DNA from: an uncultured Bacillota bacterium
Lineage (GTDB): Bacteria; Bacillota; JAAYKD01
DNA length: 6,377 nucleotides
Assembly: GCA_937897315.1 (NCBI GenBank)
Contig: CALCNS010000077.1
Coordinates: 1-6,377, forward strand
Reading direction: 5' to 3'
Shown: positions 1-6,232 of the stretch, piece after piece
How the letters are laid out: each line of letters starts with the position of its first letter
Position numbering within the stretch: position 1 is the first letter of the stretch
Notes under the pieces: model-generated
What the model was told of the DNA's origin: nothing
Databases searched by the model: none
Seen by the model: only the letters and a program-made list of their open reading frames with translations
Made by a program: the position numbers and the translations under genes

Positions 1-533
1 TGCTTAGCAGCAACCCCGCGCTCAGAGGCACACAGCGCTGGTGTTGGTGATGGTTCAGTGCGCCATGCTCTACCAGTGGCCCCCAGCGCATCCTCACACA
101 ACAAGTCGTGGTGGAGCGCATGGACGAGTCGGCGCTGACTGTGTGGGGCTGTGTCCTCAGGCGCCATTGGCCCACTGTGCGAACGACTGCCCGCCGCGCG
201 TCAGTCCATCGCTCAGACTGGCCGCGTGGCCATGCCCAGCACATCCTGCACCCAGCACATTCTGCCCAGCACCATCGGCAGCGCACGCGACATCCCGACT
301 CCTCTCGCGGTATATGCTGCCCTCCATGCTCGCGTCATATGCTAGTGACACGCGCAACACAGCCGCGTCACCACTACTGTCGCTTGTGTCGCCCACCACG
401 GCGACACATCGGAGCGCGCTGCTCAGCCTGCGACGGAGCACATAGCGGCCTCGACTGCCCTCGCGCTGGCGCTATGGCTTTCCGCGATTGTTGCCGACAC
501 ACGACGTCTCTCTCTCTCGAGCCTCAGCAGCTA
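1..533. other. Gene-free, compositionally aberrant segment (possible low-accuracy contig end)
   Basis: No credible gene is seen. Frames are open on both strands because the segment is GC-rich and stop-poor, but their translations are Arg/His/Ser/Pro-rich low-complexity sequence with no domain, and none has an evident ribosome site. Positions 1-660 contain no AAA and a single TTT (479-481), while such runs are frequent from 661 on. No terminator hairpin with a T-run is present. The segment may be low-quality sequence, a chimeric join or decayed DNA. Confidence 0.6.
235..274. repeat. Short tandem repeat of CCCAGCACA units
   Basis: Three head-to-tail units: CCCAGCACATCCTGCA, CCCAGCACATTCTG and CCCAGCACCA. 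They lie inside the aberrant GC-rich segment. A run of TC dinucleotides lies nearby (about 507-519). Significance is unknown. Confidence 0.6.
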
Positions 534-3500
534 TTACATGTGATCGCAAGCCCCCTGCGTCCCTGTTGCGTTCTGCGCGCTCATGGACGACCCGCCACGT
601 CGCTGCGCCTCTGCATCCAGCTCAGCAGCATCTCGACAGCAGCGACGCATGCAAGGCGAACGGAGTTTCACATCGAAAAAGATAGCCTCCTCTGCCGCTC
701 GTTCTTCCAACCCCAAGGCACGAACCAGCATCGCCACAAAGTCACCTCGCAACACCTCCTGCTCGGGAGCAAACTTCCCAGCAACCACTCCCTGCACAAT
801 CAATCGGTTGGCTAGGTCGCCTATGGCCTCCTTGGCCCAGTGCGTTGCCACATCGCTAAACTCGGCATGCATCGCCACCAAGGTATACATCGAGTTGGTC
901 AACGACCGTATCTTGGCATAATACTTTCCCTCTATTTGCACCATCACCGTTGGCACATGCCCAATGCTGCCATCTTTATGTAGCACCACCGCGGTCGTCA
1001 CTTCTTTGGGATCCACTCCCGCAGGAATGGGAATCAGCCGTTCTACATACCCTTTAAACTGATCCACTTCCACGCTCTTTTCCCCAAAACTGCAAGTTAT
1101 GGTAAACTCTACCGGCTGCACAATCAGCGTGATCTTCTTCTCTGCCAGCTTGTTACGCACAAACAGCACATCGTCCGCCGATGGGTTCGCCACCTCAATA
1201 CGCACCAGAACATCCTTTAAGTCATCGGATGCACCCAATTTCTTAGCTACTTCATCGATTTTTAGCTGATGCACCGGCAAGGTATACGAAGCCGCTGGTG
1301 TATTCACCTGCAATATGGTGTTGCGTTGCTCCATGAGCTTCACCGTTTCCCCGTTTAGCCCACTGGCATACTGTTCCGATGCTTCCTCAAAGGGCAGGGT
1401 AAACAAGATGTTTTGGGCTGCCATTTCCAACAAGTCCCGAACTTCTTCATCATCGACCTGCAATTGTTGCTGGTCACCAAATCGACTCCGTGTGGCAATG
1501 GGTTTCTTTTCTCCATTGATCAAGACTTCGTCCGGGCTCGTGTCCACCACCACCGGTGGCAGCACCACGGGTTCGTCCACCGCTGGCACTTCGGCATCTA
1601 CCACCAGCCCGCTCAAATCATCCGGGTTGACTACGTTCCATGCAGCCATAGTAGCCACGTTGCCAAAGAAATCTTGAATCAGCGCATCGTTATGCGTCAC
1701 CGCAGCCGGCAACATGACTTCTCCAGTACCCCCCGCCTGAATGACATACTGAAAGGTGATGTATCCGGTGGAACCATCGCCATGTTCTGGGTCGTAGGTT
1801 GCAGTTTTTGCTTGAGTTCCCAACGTGAAGTTCAGTTGCGGATAGTCGCCTGTCAAGTTGATTTGGCAAGGTTCGCTATATGCAAGCTTGAACAAAATCG
1901 AATCCCCTTCGCTGCAACGTCCGGTGTTTGGCACCACTTCCACCGCATACATACTGGGTTTCACTGCATCGGCCGTGACGTTGATGATGTGTATGGTGTT
2001 CATTTCTAAATGGGCATTCGCCAAGGTAGTATTGACGAGACTCCCTCCAACACCCAAGACCAAGGGAGGGATCACACCAATCATTCCGGAGTCGTTTTCC
2101 TCAATCGTGTAGAAAAAGTGCAACTCATTCGTGCCATTGCCACTGTTATAATGTGCCACGGCCGGTTTACCTCCTACAGATAAGCTCACATCTAGTGTAC
2201 CCGTTAAGAACACCGGCTGATCAAAGATCACCACCACATCGACTTCTTGTCCCTGAGCATACACGTTTTCCTGAATCCATACGTCCGTGGCGAAAGGAGA
2301 TGGCATGGGCTGCAAAATTTTTATGCCACTCGTATCCACATAGGGGAGTGCACTTAGCATGGTATTTTCCGCCAAATCGGCTAAAGTATGCGTCCCTTCA
2401 TACATGTAAGGTTCCGATAAATCCCGTAGTAAGGGTCGCATCTCGATTCCATCGCTATCGGAATCGGCATTGGTTAAGGTATAGCGGAACAGCACATCCT
2501 CTTTGGGAGTGAGTGTGGCTTGCCCTGTCACGGTATCCCAATACCCAAAGAACGGTGCATAGACCACTCCGCTCTCCAAGTACAGTTTGAGCGCGAGTGC
2601 ATAGTCACCCTCGCCATCTGGTTTCGCCACCGTGTGAACTACTTCGTTAAAGTGAACAATAAAATCGAGGTTGTCACCGACAACGTATTCACCCGGGGTA
2701 GGCACGGTGAGTTGTGTGGCTTGTGGGGCCACTCCATCAATGGTTACCTCGCTGAGATCGAGGGAAACATGGTGAAAGGTACCATCGAAGGGGTTCTCGT
2801 GAACATCGTAAAAGGTCATATTGGCAGCAAAGACTCCGGTATCCATAATGGCGGTTCGCTGAGTGGAATCTCCGGGTTGCACAGTGTAAGCAAATTTCCA
2901 TTTGTCGGTCCCACTTCCACTATGGTAAGGTACGAGCATCACATTGGTTTGGTTGGCATAGTCGGTTGCGTTGGCATACAAGTGCAAGTACCCATCGAAA
3001 CCGGGAGCCCAGTTCATAAGGTGTGTCGGTTCGCTGAGTTGCAATTGAAAACACAAAGTTTCACCGATTCCAAATAGGTTTTTCCCCGGCGGATCGTCTC
3101 GCACCAAGGTTACCACGTAAGGTGCTATGGTATCGAAGGTGTACTGAGATAGGTTGACCAACGGCAACGCCACACTGGTAGGTTGCGCAATGGCACTCAC
3201 AATGGGGCAATCGAAAACCTGTAAGGTAGTATTCATCTGAATGCCATTGGTATCGAGAAGTTCTTCGGTAACCGGTAAGCGGAAGAGCAAAATGTTGCTG
3301 GCACTTCCACTTTCGTAATAGGCAATTTGAGTGCTGCTGCCGCTAGGTGTATCGATACTCAGCAAGAGATGAGGGAGTAACAACCCAGATGTTTGCACAA
3401 ACATGGTCTGATTAAATGTGAGCCATAGATCGAATTGGTCACCCAACTTGTACGTGGTATCTGCCGGTAGGATTACCGAAACCACAAATGGTGCATGGGT

Positions 3501-5999
3501 ATCGAGGATAACCGCCGACAAATCGGGTATAAGAAATCCAGGTATGGTATCACTGGCCACATTTCCCGCTGCATCGACAATAGGTTGGTTTAAGAAGATG
3601 TAGTTGCTGAGGGTGATGCCATTGCTGTGCTGGCTTTCCATTTCGATTCTGGCTTCAAATAACAATGTATTGCTTCCACTTCCCGATTTGTAAAACAGAT
3701 GGATGGGAGTGCTGTCCGCCAAAGCCACTTCCAAGTAATAGGTATCCTCCGCTGTAAAAACCGGTTCATCGTAACGAAGTTCCACTTGCATGTAATCTCC
3801 ACCTACATATTGCTGTGGTGCAGAACCCAATAAGGTCACCGAAGTGAGTTGCGGTGTAACAGCATCGATGATTACATTTTGGAATATCACATTGTGTTTG
3901 GTGAGGTCCGCTGCATTTCCTGAAAAATCGGTTAAGGTTGACCCGGGTGCGAGCTCTAAATCGCCCAGTTGCACCGAACCCAAGCTTATGTCTCCTCCAG
4001 CTACTGTGTAACGGAAACGAAGCGTATTGGTTTCATTGCCGTCCAGTAGTGTGATGGGGAATTCACCATACCCTATATTGAGATAAAGATGTATGGACCC
4101 GGTGAGTCGAACGGGTTGGTCAAAAGTAATATAAAAATCGAGCTCTTGCAAGGCCTTATAGGTTCCGGCTGCTGGAAAATCGATTTGGGTGATCTCTGGC
4201 AAGGGGTCCAAATCGAGCCAGGTTGCATAGAGGATGTTTTCGGTAGCCACTACATAGGCTGCGCCTTCGGCATAATCAAAACCACTGCCATCGGCTTTGG
4301 TGTTCCATTGCTCAAAGTCGACATCATCGCCTTTGTCGAGACCGAAAAGGTTATAAGCAAGAGGAATGCTGGTGCCAAGCGGATACGAACCGGTGTCGTA
4401 AGGTACATATGTGTTAAAAGATCCGTTGCGGTCGTAGACTACACGGGGGTGGTTTCCTAAATTGATGGGCACCGTACTGAGCATGGGTAAGCCAAGGTTT
4501 CTTGGAAGCATGCCAGGCATAAAAGGGATGTTGTTGTGCCAAACCACGGTGGTTGCGGCGTTGAGAGTATCGCAAAATGGCATGGCTCGCATGTCATCAA
4601 ACGAAACAGCAATGCCGGTATCGCTGCCGGTTCCCAAACCCTTTGCGGTAATGGGGGTACCATTGCTCACTAAATGTGCCGTGCTGTTGTAAAAACAGTT
4701 GTCCAAAACGGGGTTGCTTGCGGTAAACTCTCCGAGTAAGAGGCCGACGGACCCTATCCCGTTTGTGATCACATTACCCGTAGCATAACAGTTGCTAAAC
4801 ATATAGGGGGTGTCAGTAGGAAGGTCGCCATAGCCGGCCAGTCCGCCGGACGAGCTGTAAGGGCCACCTGCATTGATGAGACTGGCAGTGGAGTAGCAAT
4901 TCGTGACTGGCGATAGGGGTTCGAGGTAGCCAAATAAGCCGCCGGTGTAGGCCGCGCCCGAGGATAATACGCTGCCTGCTACCGAGCATTCGCTGGCATG
5001 ACCGTTAAACGCACCCGCTAACAAGCCGCCCATGCTTTGGTCGGTAATGCTCAGGGTGCCCGAGACCGAACAGCGTTCCAAGCGGCTGGTGGAAGTGGCT
5101 CCGGGATGATTTGCTTCCATGTAACCGACGAAACCACCGCTATAAGAGCCATCGAGTCCGTTGTAAATCGCCACATCGACGAGGTGAACGTTGTCTATGT
5201 GTGTGTCGGTCGCGTAGCCGATAAGGCCAGTAAAGCTTAGGTCGTTGCGTGGGGTAAGGGCACTACCAATGGTTAGATTTTGTATCGTGTGCCCATTGCC
5301 GTGGATAGTCCCACGGAAAGGGTAGGTGTAGACGACGGGTCGAACTCCTATAGGCAGCCACTCGTGGTGGTTAAGGTCCAGGTCGGCGATGAGTGAAAAA
5401 TGCAATCCGGAGGACATTTCACCATGAGCAACCAAAGCGCTGGCGTAGTCCGATAAGTAGGCGAGTTGGTCACCGGTAGCAATGAGGAAGGGGTCTTCTG
5501 CTGTGCCGGAGCCCCCTGCAAAGGAGGTCGCGCGGGTGCCATCCCATACATGGGTTTCGTCATAGACTGTGACCATAAAGGTGCGAGTAGTGAAGGCCAT
5601 GCCGTCGCTGATGCGCATGGTGAAGGTGTCGGTGCCAGTGTAACCGAGGTTGGCACAGTAGGACATGCTGCCGGCAGGGGTGATGTCGTTGCCCGATGTT
5701 TCCAAAGCGGGCATTGTAAGGGTGATGTTTCCATGCTGCGGGGCGACATCGACACTCCAAAAGAGAGTTTGGTCGGGGTCTGGCTCGTTGACATGGAGTA
5801 GGGGTACGAGGTTGAAATCGTAATCGGCGATGTCGATGATTTCGGTGGGGACGTCGAGGAAGGTGGGGGTGGTGTTACCGTTAGCAAGAGCGGGTGCACT
5901 TAAAAAGGGAAACACCAGCGCAACGCATAAACTAAGCTGTAGGATAAAACGAGGGGGTCGTGATGATGTTGGATTGTTGTGTATAAAAAAGCGAACCAT
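534..5999 (-). CDS. Giant SLH-anchored surface protein with GLUG, InlB-type and Ig-like repeats; 3' end disrupted
   Basis: Probable cell-surface adhesin or stalk protein held to wall polysaccharide by SLH domains. As read it has 1821 residues, of which only 1-1778 look genuine. Order: signal peptide 1-39; cadherin/Ig-like domain 40-146; GLUG lead-in about 151-250; GLUG repeats about 253-440; InlB B-type repeat about 518-596; seven Ig-like repeats about 600-1470; Val/Pro/Asp-rich linker 1469-1493; pre-SLH module about 1494-1711; SLH1 1713-1765; start of SLH2 1766-1778. The ATG at 5999 is chosen because AAGGAGG lies 6 nt before it and it opens directly on a signal peptide; an in-frame ATG at 6035 lacks both. 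SLH proteins usually carry three SLH copies, so the C-terminus is incomplete. The 43 residues after Lys1778 (LRSPCMRRCC onward) do not fit SLH and probably come from a frameshift or bad sequence. No enzymatic motif is seen. The architecture is clear; the ligand and exact function are unknown. Confidence 0.93.
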   Translation of the reverse strand: MVRFFIHNNPTSSRPPRFILQLSLCVALVFPFLSAPALANGNTTPTFLDVPTEIIDIADYDFNLVPLLHVNEPDPDQTLFWSVDVAPQHGNITLTMPALETSGNDITPAGSMSYCANLGYTGTDTFTMRISDGMAFTTRTFMVTVYDETHVWDGTRATSFAGGSGTAEDPFLIATGDQLAYLSDYASALVAHGEMSSGLHFSLIADLDLNHHEWLPIGVRPVVYTYPFRGTIHGNGHTIQNLTIGSALTPRNDLSFTGLIGYATDTHIDNVHLVDVAIYNGLDGSYSGGFVGYMEANHPGATSTSRLERCSVSGTLSITDQSMGGLLAGAFNGHASECSVAGSVLSSGAAYTGGLFGYLEPLSPVTNCYSTASLINAGGPYSSSGGLAGYGDLPTDTPYMFSNCYATGNVITNGIGSVGLLLGEFTASNPVLDNCFYNSTAHLVSNGTPITAKGLGTGSDTGIAVSFDDMRAMPFCDTLNAATTVVWHNNIPFMPGMLPRNLGLPMLSTVPINLGNHPRVVYDRNGSFNTYVPYDTGSYPLGTSIPLAYNLFGLDKGDDVDFEQWNTKADGSGFDYAEGAAYVVATENILYATWLDLDPLPEITQIDFPAAGTYKALQELDFYITFDQPVRLTGSIHLYLNIGYGEFPITLLDGNETNTLRFRYTVAGGDISLGSVQLGDLELAPGSTLTDFSGNAADLTKHNVIFQNVIIDAVTPQLTSVTLLGSAPQQYVGGDYMQVELRYDEPVFTAEDTYYLEVALADSTPIHLFYKSGSGSNTLLFEARIEMESQHSNGITLSNYIFLNQPIVDAAGNVASDTIPGFLIPDLSAVILDTHAPFVVSVILPADTTYKLGDQFDLWLTFNQTMFVQTSGLLLPHLLLSIDTPSGSSTQIAYYESGSASNILLFRLPVTEELLDTNGIQMNTTLQVFDCPIVSAIAQPTSVALPLVNLSQYTFDTIAPYVVTLVRDDPPGKNLFGIGETLCFQLQLSEPTHLMNWAPGFDGYLHLYANATDYANQTNVMLVPYHSGSGTDKWKFAYTVQPGDSTQRTAIMDTGVFAANMTFYDVHENPFDGTFHHVSLDLSEVTIDGVAPQATQLTVPTPGEYVVGDNLDFIVHFNEVVHTVAKPDGEGDYALALKLYLESGVVYAPFFGYWDTVTGQATLTPKEDVLFRYTLTNADSDSDGIEMRPLLRDLSEPYMYEGTHTLADLAENTMLSALPYVDTSGIKILQPMPSPFATDVWIQENVYAQGQEVDVVVIFDQPVFLTGTLDVSLSVGGKPAVAHYNSGNGTNELHFFYTIEENDSGMIGVIPPLVLGVGGSLVNTTLANAHLEMNTIHIINVTADAVKPSMYAVEVVPNTGRCSEGDSILFKLAYSEPCQINLTGDYPQLNFTLGTQAKTATYDPEHGDGSTGYITFQYVIQAGGTGEVMLPAAVTHNDALIQDFFGNVATMAAWNVVNPDDLSGLVVDAEVPAVDEPVVLPPVVVDTSPDEVLINGEKKPIATRSRFGDQQQLQVDDEEVRDLLEMAAQNILFTLPFEEASEQYASGLNGETVKLMEQRNTILQVNTPAASYTLPVHQLKIDEVAKKLGASDDLKDVLVRIEVANPSADDVLFVRNKLAEKKITLIVQPVEFTITCSFGEKSVEVDQFKGYVERLIPIPAGVDPKEVTTAVVLHKDGSIGHVPTVMVQIEGKYYAKIRSLTNSMYTLVAMHAEFSDVATHWAKEAIGDLANRLIVQGVVAGKFAPEQEVLRGDFVAMLVRALGLEERAAEEAIFFDVKLRSPCMRRCCRDAAELDAEAQRRGGSSMSAQNATGTQGACDHM
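537..704 (-). other. Second SLH domain, broken after its first motif
   Basis: In frame only ERAAEEAIFFDVK is convincing (up to about 666). It should be followed by a W-[YF]-A and A-V-x-x-A-x-x-x-G-[IL]-[IVL]-[SQ]-G pattern. Instead the frame reads LRSPCMRRCCRDAAE. In the frame beginning two bases later the DNA gives LACVAAVEMLLSWM, close to a normal SLH helix and turn (VAAAVEMGLLSG). Back in the annotated frame, GGSSMSAQNATGTQ resembles the last helix (xMSRQNATxMI). The domain was therefore probably intact originally but is spread over frames here. The stop at 534-536 is probably not the natural one. Confidence 0.6.
705..863 (-). other. First SLH domain (complete)
   Basis: Residues 1713-1765: FSDVATHWAKEAIGDLANR, then LIVQGV, GKFAPEQEVLRGDFVAMLVRALGL. 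This carries the SLH hallmarks: F-x-D-V with HWA, a G-[VI]-[VI] turn, F-x-P-[ED] and the R-[GA]-[ED]-F-[VA] helix. SLH domains bind pyruvylated secondary wall polysaccharide and usually act as a set of three. In many functional SLH domains the last helix starts with TRAE or TRAQ; here it is LRGD. Confidence 0.92.
867..1520 (-). other. Pre-SLH module of the Paenibacillus surface-protein type
   Basis: Residues about 1494-1711. Recognisable stretches are YASGLNGETVKLMEQRNTIL, then ASYTLPVHQLKIDEVAKKLG, VRIEVANPS, EFTITCSFG, FKGYVERLIPIPAGVDPKEV, TAVVLHKDGSIGHVPT and GKYYAKIRSLTNSMYTLV. This is the conserved alpha/beta segment that I recall immediately preceding SLH triplets in many large Paenibacillus and related Bacillales proteins. 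Its function is not established; it may help secretion or wall attachment. It is preceded by a Val/Pro/Asp-rich linker (VDEPVVLPPVVVDTSPDE). Confidence 0.75.
1590..4202 (-). repeat. Seven divergent Ig-like coding repeats forming a stalk
   Basis: Residues about 600-1470 hold seven units of about 115-135 residues. The pattern is: Pro-led first strand, [YV]-x-x-G-[DEQ]-x-[LIV]-x-[FVL] (as in YVVGDNLDFIVHF), an F/Y-[DNS]-[QE]-P/V edge (FDQPVFLTGT), Y-x-SG-[SN]-[GA]-T/S-N-x-L-x-F (FYKSGSGSNTLLF, YYESGSASNILLF, HYNSGNGTNELHF), then a D-x-x-GN strand and a closing [VI]-x-[DV]-x-x-A/V-P link. Approximate residue limits are 600-715, 716-835, 836-958, 959-1090, 1091-1224, 1225-1346 and 1347-1470. Units 5 and 7 have lost or interrupted the SGSG turn; unit 5 has extra loops. 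The copies are well diverged in both protein and DNA, so the expansion is old. Such arrays act as extended spacers in bacterial adhesins. Confidence 0.82.
4212..4448 (-). other. InlB B-type (Listeria-Bacteroides) repeat
   Basis: Residues about 518-596. The unit matches the family pattern: VVYDRNGS, then YPLGTSIPL, then FEQWNTKADGSGFDYAEGA, ending ILYATW. In other proteins this is usually GYTFxGWNTKADGSGxxY and LYAQW. It is a small ubiquitin-like extracellular module found, often in tandem, in surface proteins of Firmicutes and Bacteroidetes. Only one copy is present, between the GLUG region and the Ig-like stalk. Confidence 0.88.
4680..5243 (-). repeat. Six GLUG-type coding repeats (predicted beta-helix)
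   Basis: Residues about 253-440 contain six imperfect units of 25-40 residues. Each has a G-[GL]-[LF]-x-G core followed by a [NRESD]-x-C-[SYF] strand or its equivalent: FTGLIGYA, YSGGFVGYM...ERCSVSG, MGGLLAGAF...SECSVAG, YTGGLFGYL...TNCYSTA, SSGGLAGYG...SNCYATG, and VGLLLGEF...DNCFYNS. The preceding residues 151-250 have the usual lead-in: WDGTRATSFAGGSGTAEDPFLI, a stretch on beginning or ending the day's list of items (GDQLAYLSDYA), then ADLDLNHHEWLPIG and FRGTIHGNGHTIQNLTI. GLUG motifs are known from bacterial surface proteins and IgA peptidase-like proteins and are thought to form right-handed beta-helices. The recurring Cys in five of six units would stack on one face. Confidence 0.88.
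5562..5882 (-). other. Cadherin/Ig-like domain at the mature N-terminus
   Basis: Residues 40-146. The segment ends in the typical pattern of bacterial cadherin-like and Ig-like repeats: LGYTGTDTFTMRISDG followed by a final beta-strand (TFMVTVYD). Such domains form extracellular beta-sandwiches and often mediate calcium-dependent rigidity or carbohydrate binding. The acidic NEPDPDQT stretch could contribute to a calcium site, but that is inference. It is a single copy and unlike the seven Ig-like repeats further on. Confidence 0.65.
5883..5999 (-). other. Sec signal peptide of the surface protein
   Basis: Residues 1-39. The n-region carries Arg3 and further arginines near residues 14-17 (SSRPPRF). 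A hydrophobic core follows (ILQLSLCVALVFPFL) and the peptide ends in a classic A-x-A site (ALA before NGN). Cleavage is expected after Ala39 by type I signal peptidase. No Cys follows the core in a lipobox, so the protein is not a lipoprotein. It is somewhat long, as is common in Gram-positive bacteria. Confidence 0.88.
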
Positions 6000-6005
6000 G
6001 GTCTC

Positions 6006-6012
6006 CCTCCTT
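6006..6012 (-). promoter_or_regulatory. Shine-Dalgarno site of the surface-protein gene
   Basis: The minus strand reads AAGGAGG, a full match to the 16S rRNA anti-SD core, separated by 6 nt (GAGACC) from the ATG at 5999. It fixes the start codon. Confidence 0.92.
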
Positions 6013-6021
6013 GTGTATATT

Positions 6022-6035
6022 ATGGAGATTTCCAT
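6022..6035. repeat. Short inverted repeat ATGGA-N4-TCCAT upstream of the SD
   Basis: A 5-bp inverted repeat with a 4-nt spacer ends about 9 nt before the SD. In mRNA it could be a small hairpin next to the ribosome site, in DNA a small operator. It includes the unused in-frame ATG at 6035. Confidence 0.25.
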
Positions 6036-6049
6036 GACCTACATCTGTG

Positions 6050-6063
6050 AAGAGTCACCTCTT
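6050..6063 (-). promoter_or_regulatory. Small GNRA hairpin in the leader
   Basis: The minus strand reads AAGAG-GTGA-CTCTT, a 5-bp stem with a GTGA (GNRA) loop, about 50 nt before the start codon. GNRA loops dock into receptors in structured RNAs. Alone it is weak and could be incidental. Confidence 0.3.
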
Positions 6064-6112
6064 TCTTACATCTCCCTTCAATTTTTTGGTAAAGTTTTTC
6101 TGGCATGTTTTA

Positions 6113-6147
6113 TGGCTTTTGCGACGCTTGAAACCGGTAGGTTTGCC
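6113..6147 (-). promoter_or_regulatory. Leader segment resembling the 5' half of a cyclic-di-GMP-I (GEMM-I) riboswitch
   Basis: The minus strand has GGCAAACC, 12 nt, then GCGTCGCAAAAGCCA. The GEMM-I consensus has GGCAAACC, about 12 nt, then GGGACGCAAAGCCA with nearly the same spacing. Against it: the 12 nt do not form the expected GAAA-capped stem (AAACC can pair with GGTTT instead), and I see no downstream GGTTGCC-like strand to close the first helix, nor the tetraloop receptor CCTAA. It could be a diverged or damaged aptamer, another structured leader, or chance. A surface adhesin is a typical target of c-di-GMP control, which makes it worth recording. Confidence 0.25.
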
Positions 6148-6187
6148 GCTTAATTCTGTAATTCACGAGGAGTTCCCTTTCGCTTTT

Positions 6188-6232
6188 CTGCATTATCATA
6201 CATTTATTTTTGTAATCCCTGCATTATATACA
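6188..6232 (-). repeat. Direct repeat TGTAT(G)ATAATGCAG, two copies 30 bp apart
   Basis: Minus-strand copies are TGTATATAATGCAG at 6219-6232 and TGTATGATAATGCAG at 6188-6202. They differ by one inserted G. The spacing is about three helical turns. The first copy contains the candidate -10 box, so the pair may be an operator, two overlapping promoters, or a chance duplication. Confidence 0.45.
6223..6228 (-). promoter_or_regulatory. Candidate -10 box (TATAAT) for the surface-protein gene
   Basis: A perfect TATAAT lies on the minus strand within TTGTATATAATGCAGG, about 223 nt upstream of the ATG. Transcription would begin near 6216, giving a leader of about 215 nt. No good -35 is visible: 16-18 nt upstream reads AACCAAAT. 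A TG lies two bases before the box instead of one, so it is not a perfect extended -10. The promoter might need an activator. Confidence 0.4.

Noticed and set aside
157..441. Minus-strand frame of 94 codons that could be a downstream gene.
   Set aside because: No ribosome site or recognisable domain, and it lies wholly within the aberrant segment.
1..533. A transcription terminator after the gene.
   Set aside because: No GC hairpin followed by a T-run on the minus strand; A/T runs are practically absent there.
108..815. Plus-strand open frame of 235 codons, and the overlapping frame at 41-445.
   Set aside because: It runs antisense into the real SLH coding region. It is His/Arg/Ser-rich low-complexity, has no ribosome site, and owes its length to stop-poor GC-rich sequence.
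1413..3077. Several plus-strand frames (1413-2009, 2153-2512, 2520-3077) antisense to the large gene.
   Set aside because: The minus-strand frame has clear domain matches throughout; these are shadows with no family resemblance.
1590..4202. The repeated coding units as recent DNA duplications or a recombination hotspot.
   Set aside because: At DNA level the units share only short scattered matches (such as the CCACTTCC stretches), so duplication is old.
6000..6035. Alternative start at the in-frame ATG at 6035.
   Set aside because: It has no SD, and it would add 12 charged residues (MEISIIYTRRET) in front of a normal signal peptide; the ATG at 5999 has an ideal SD.
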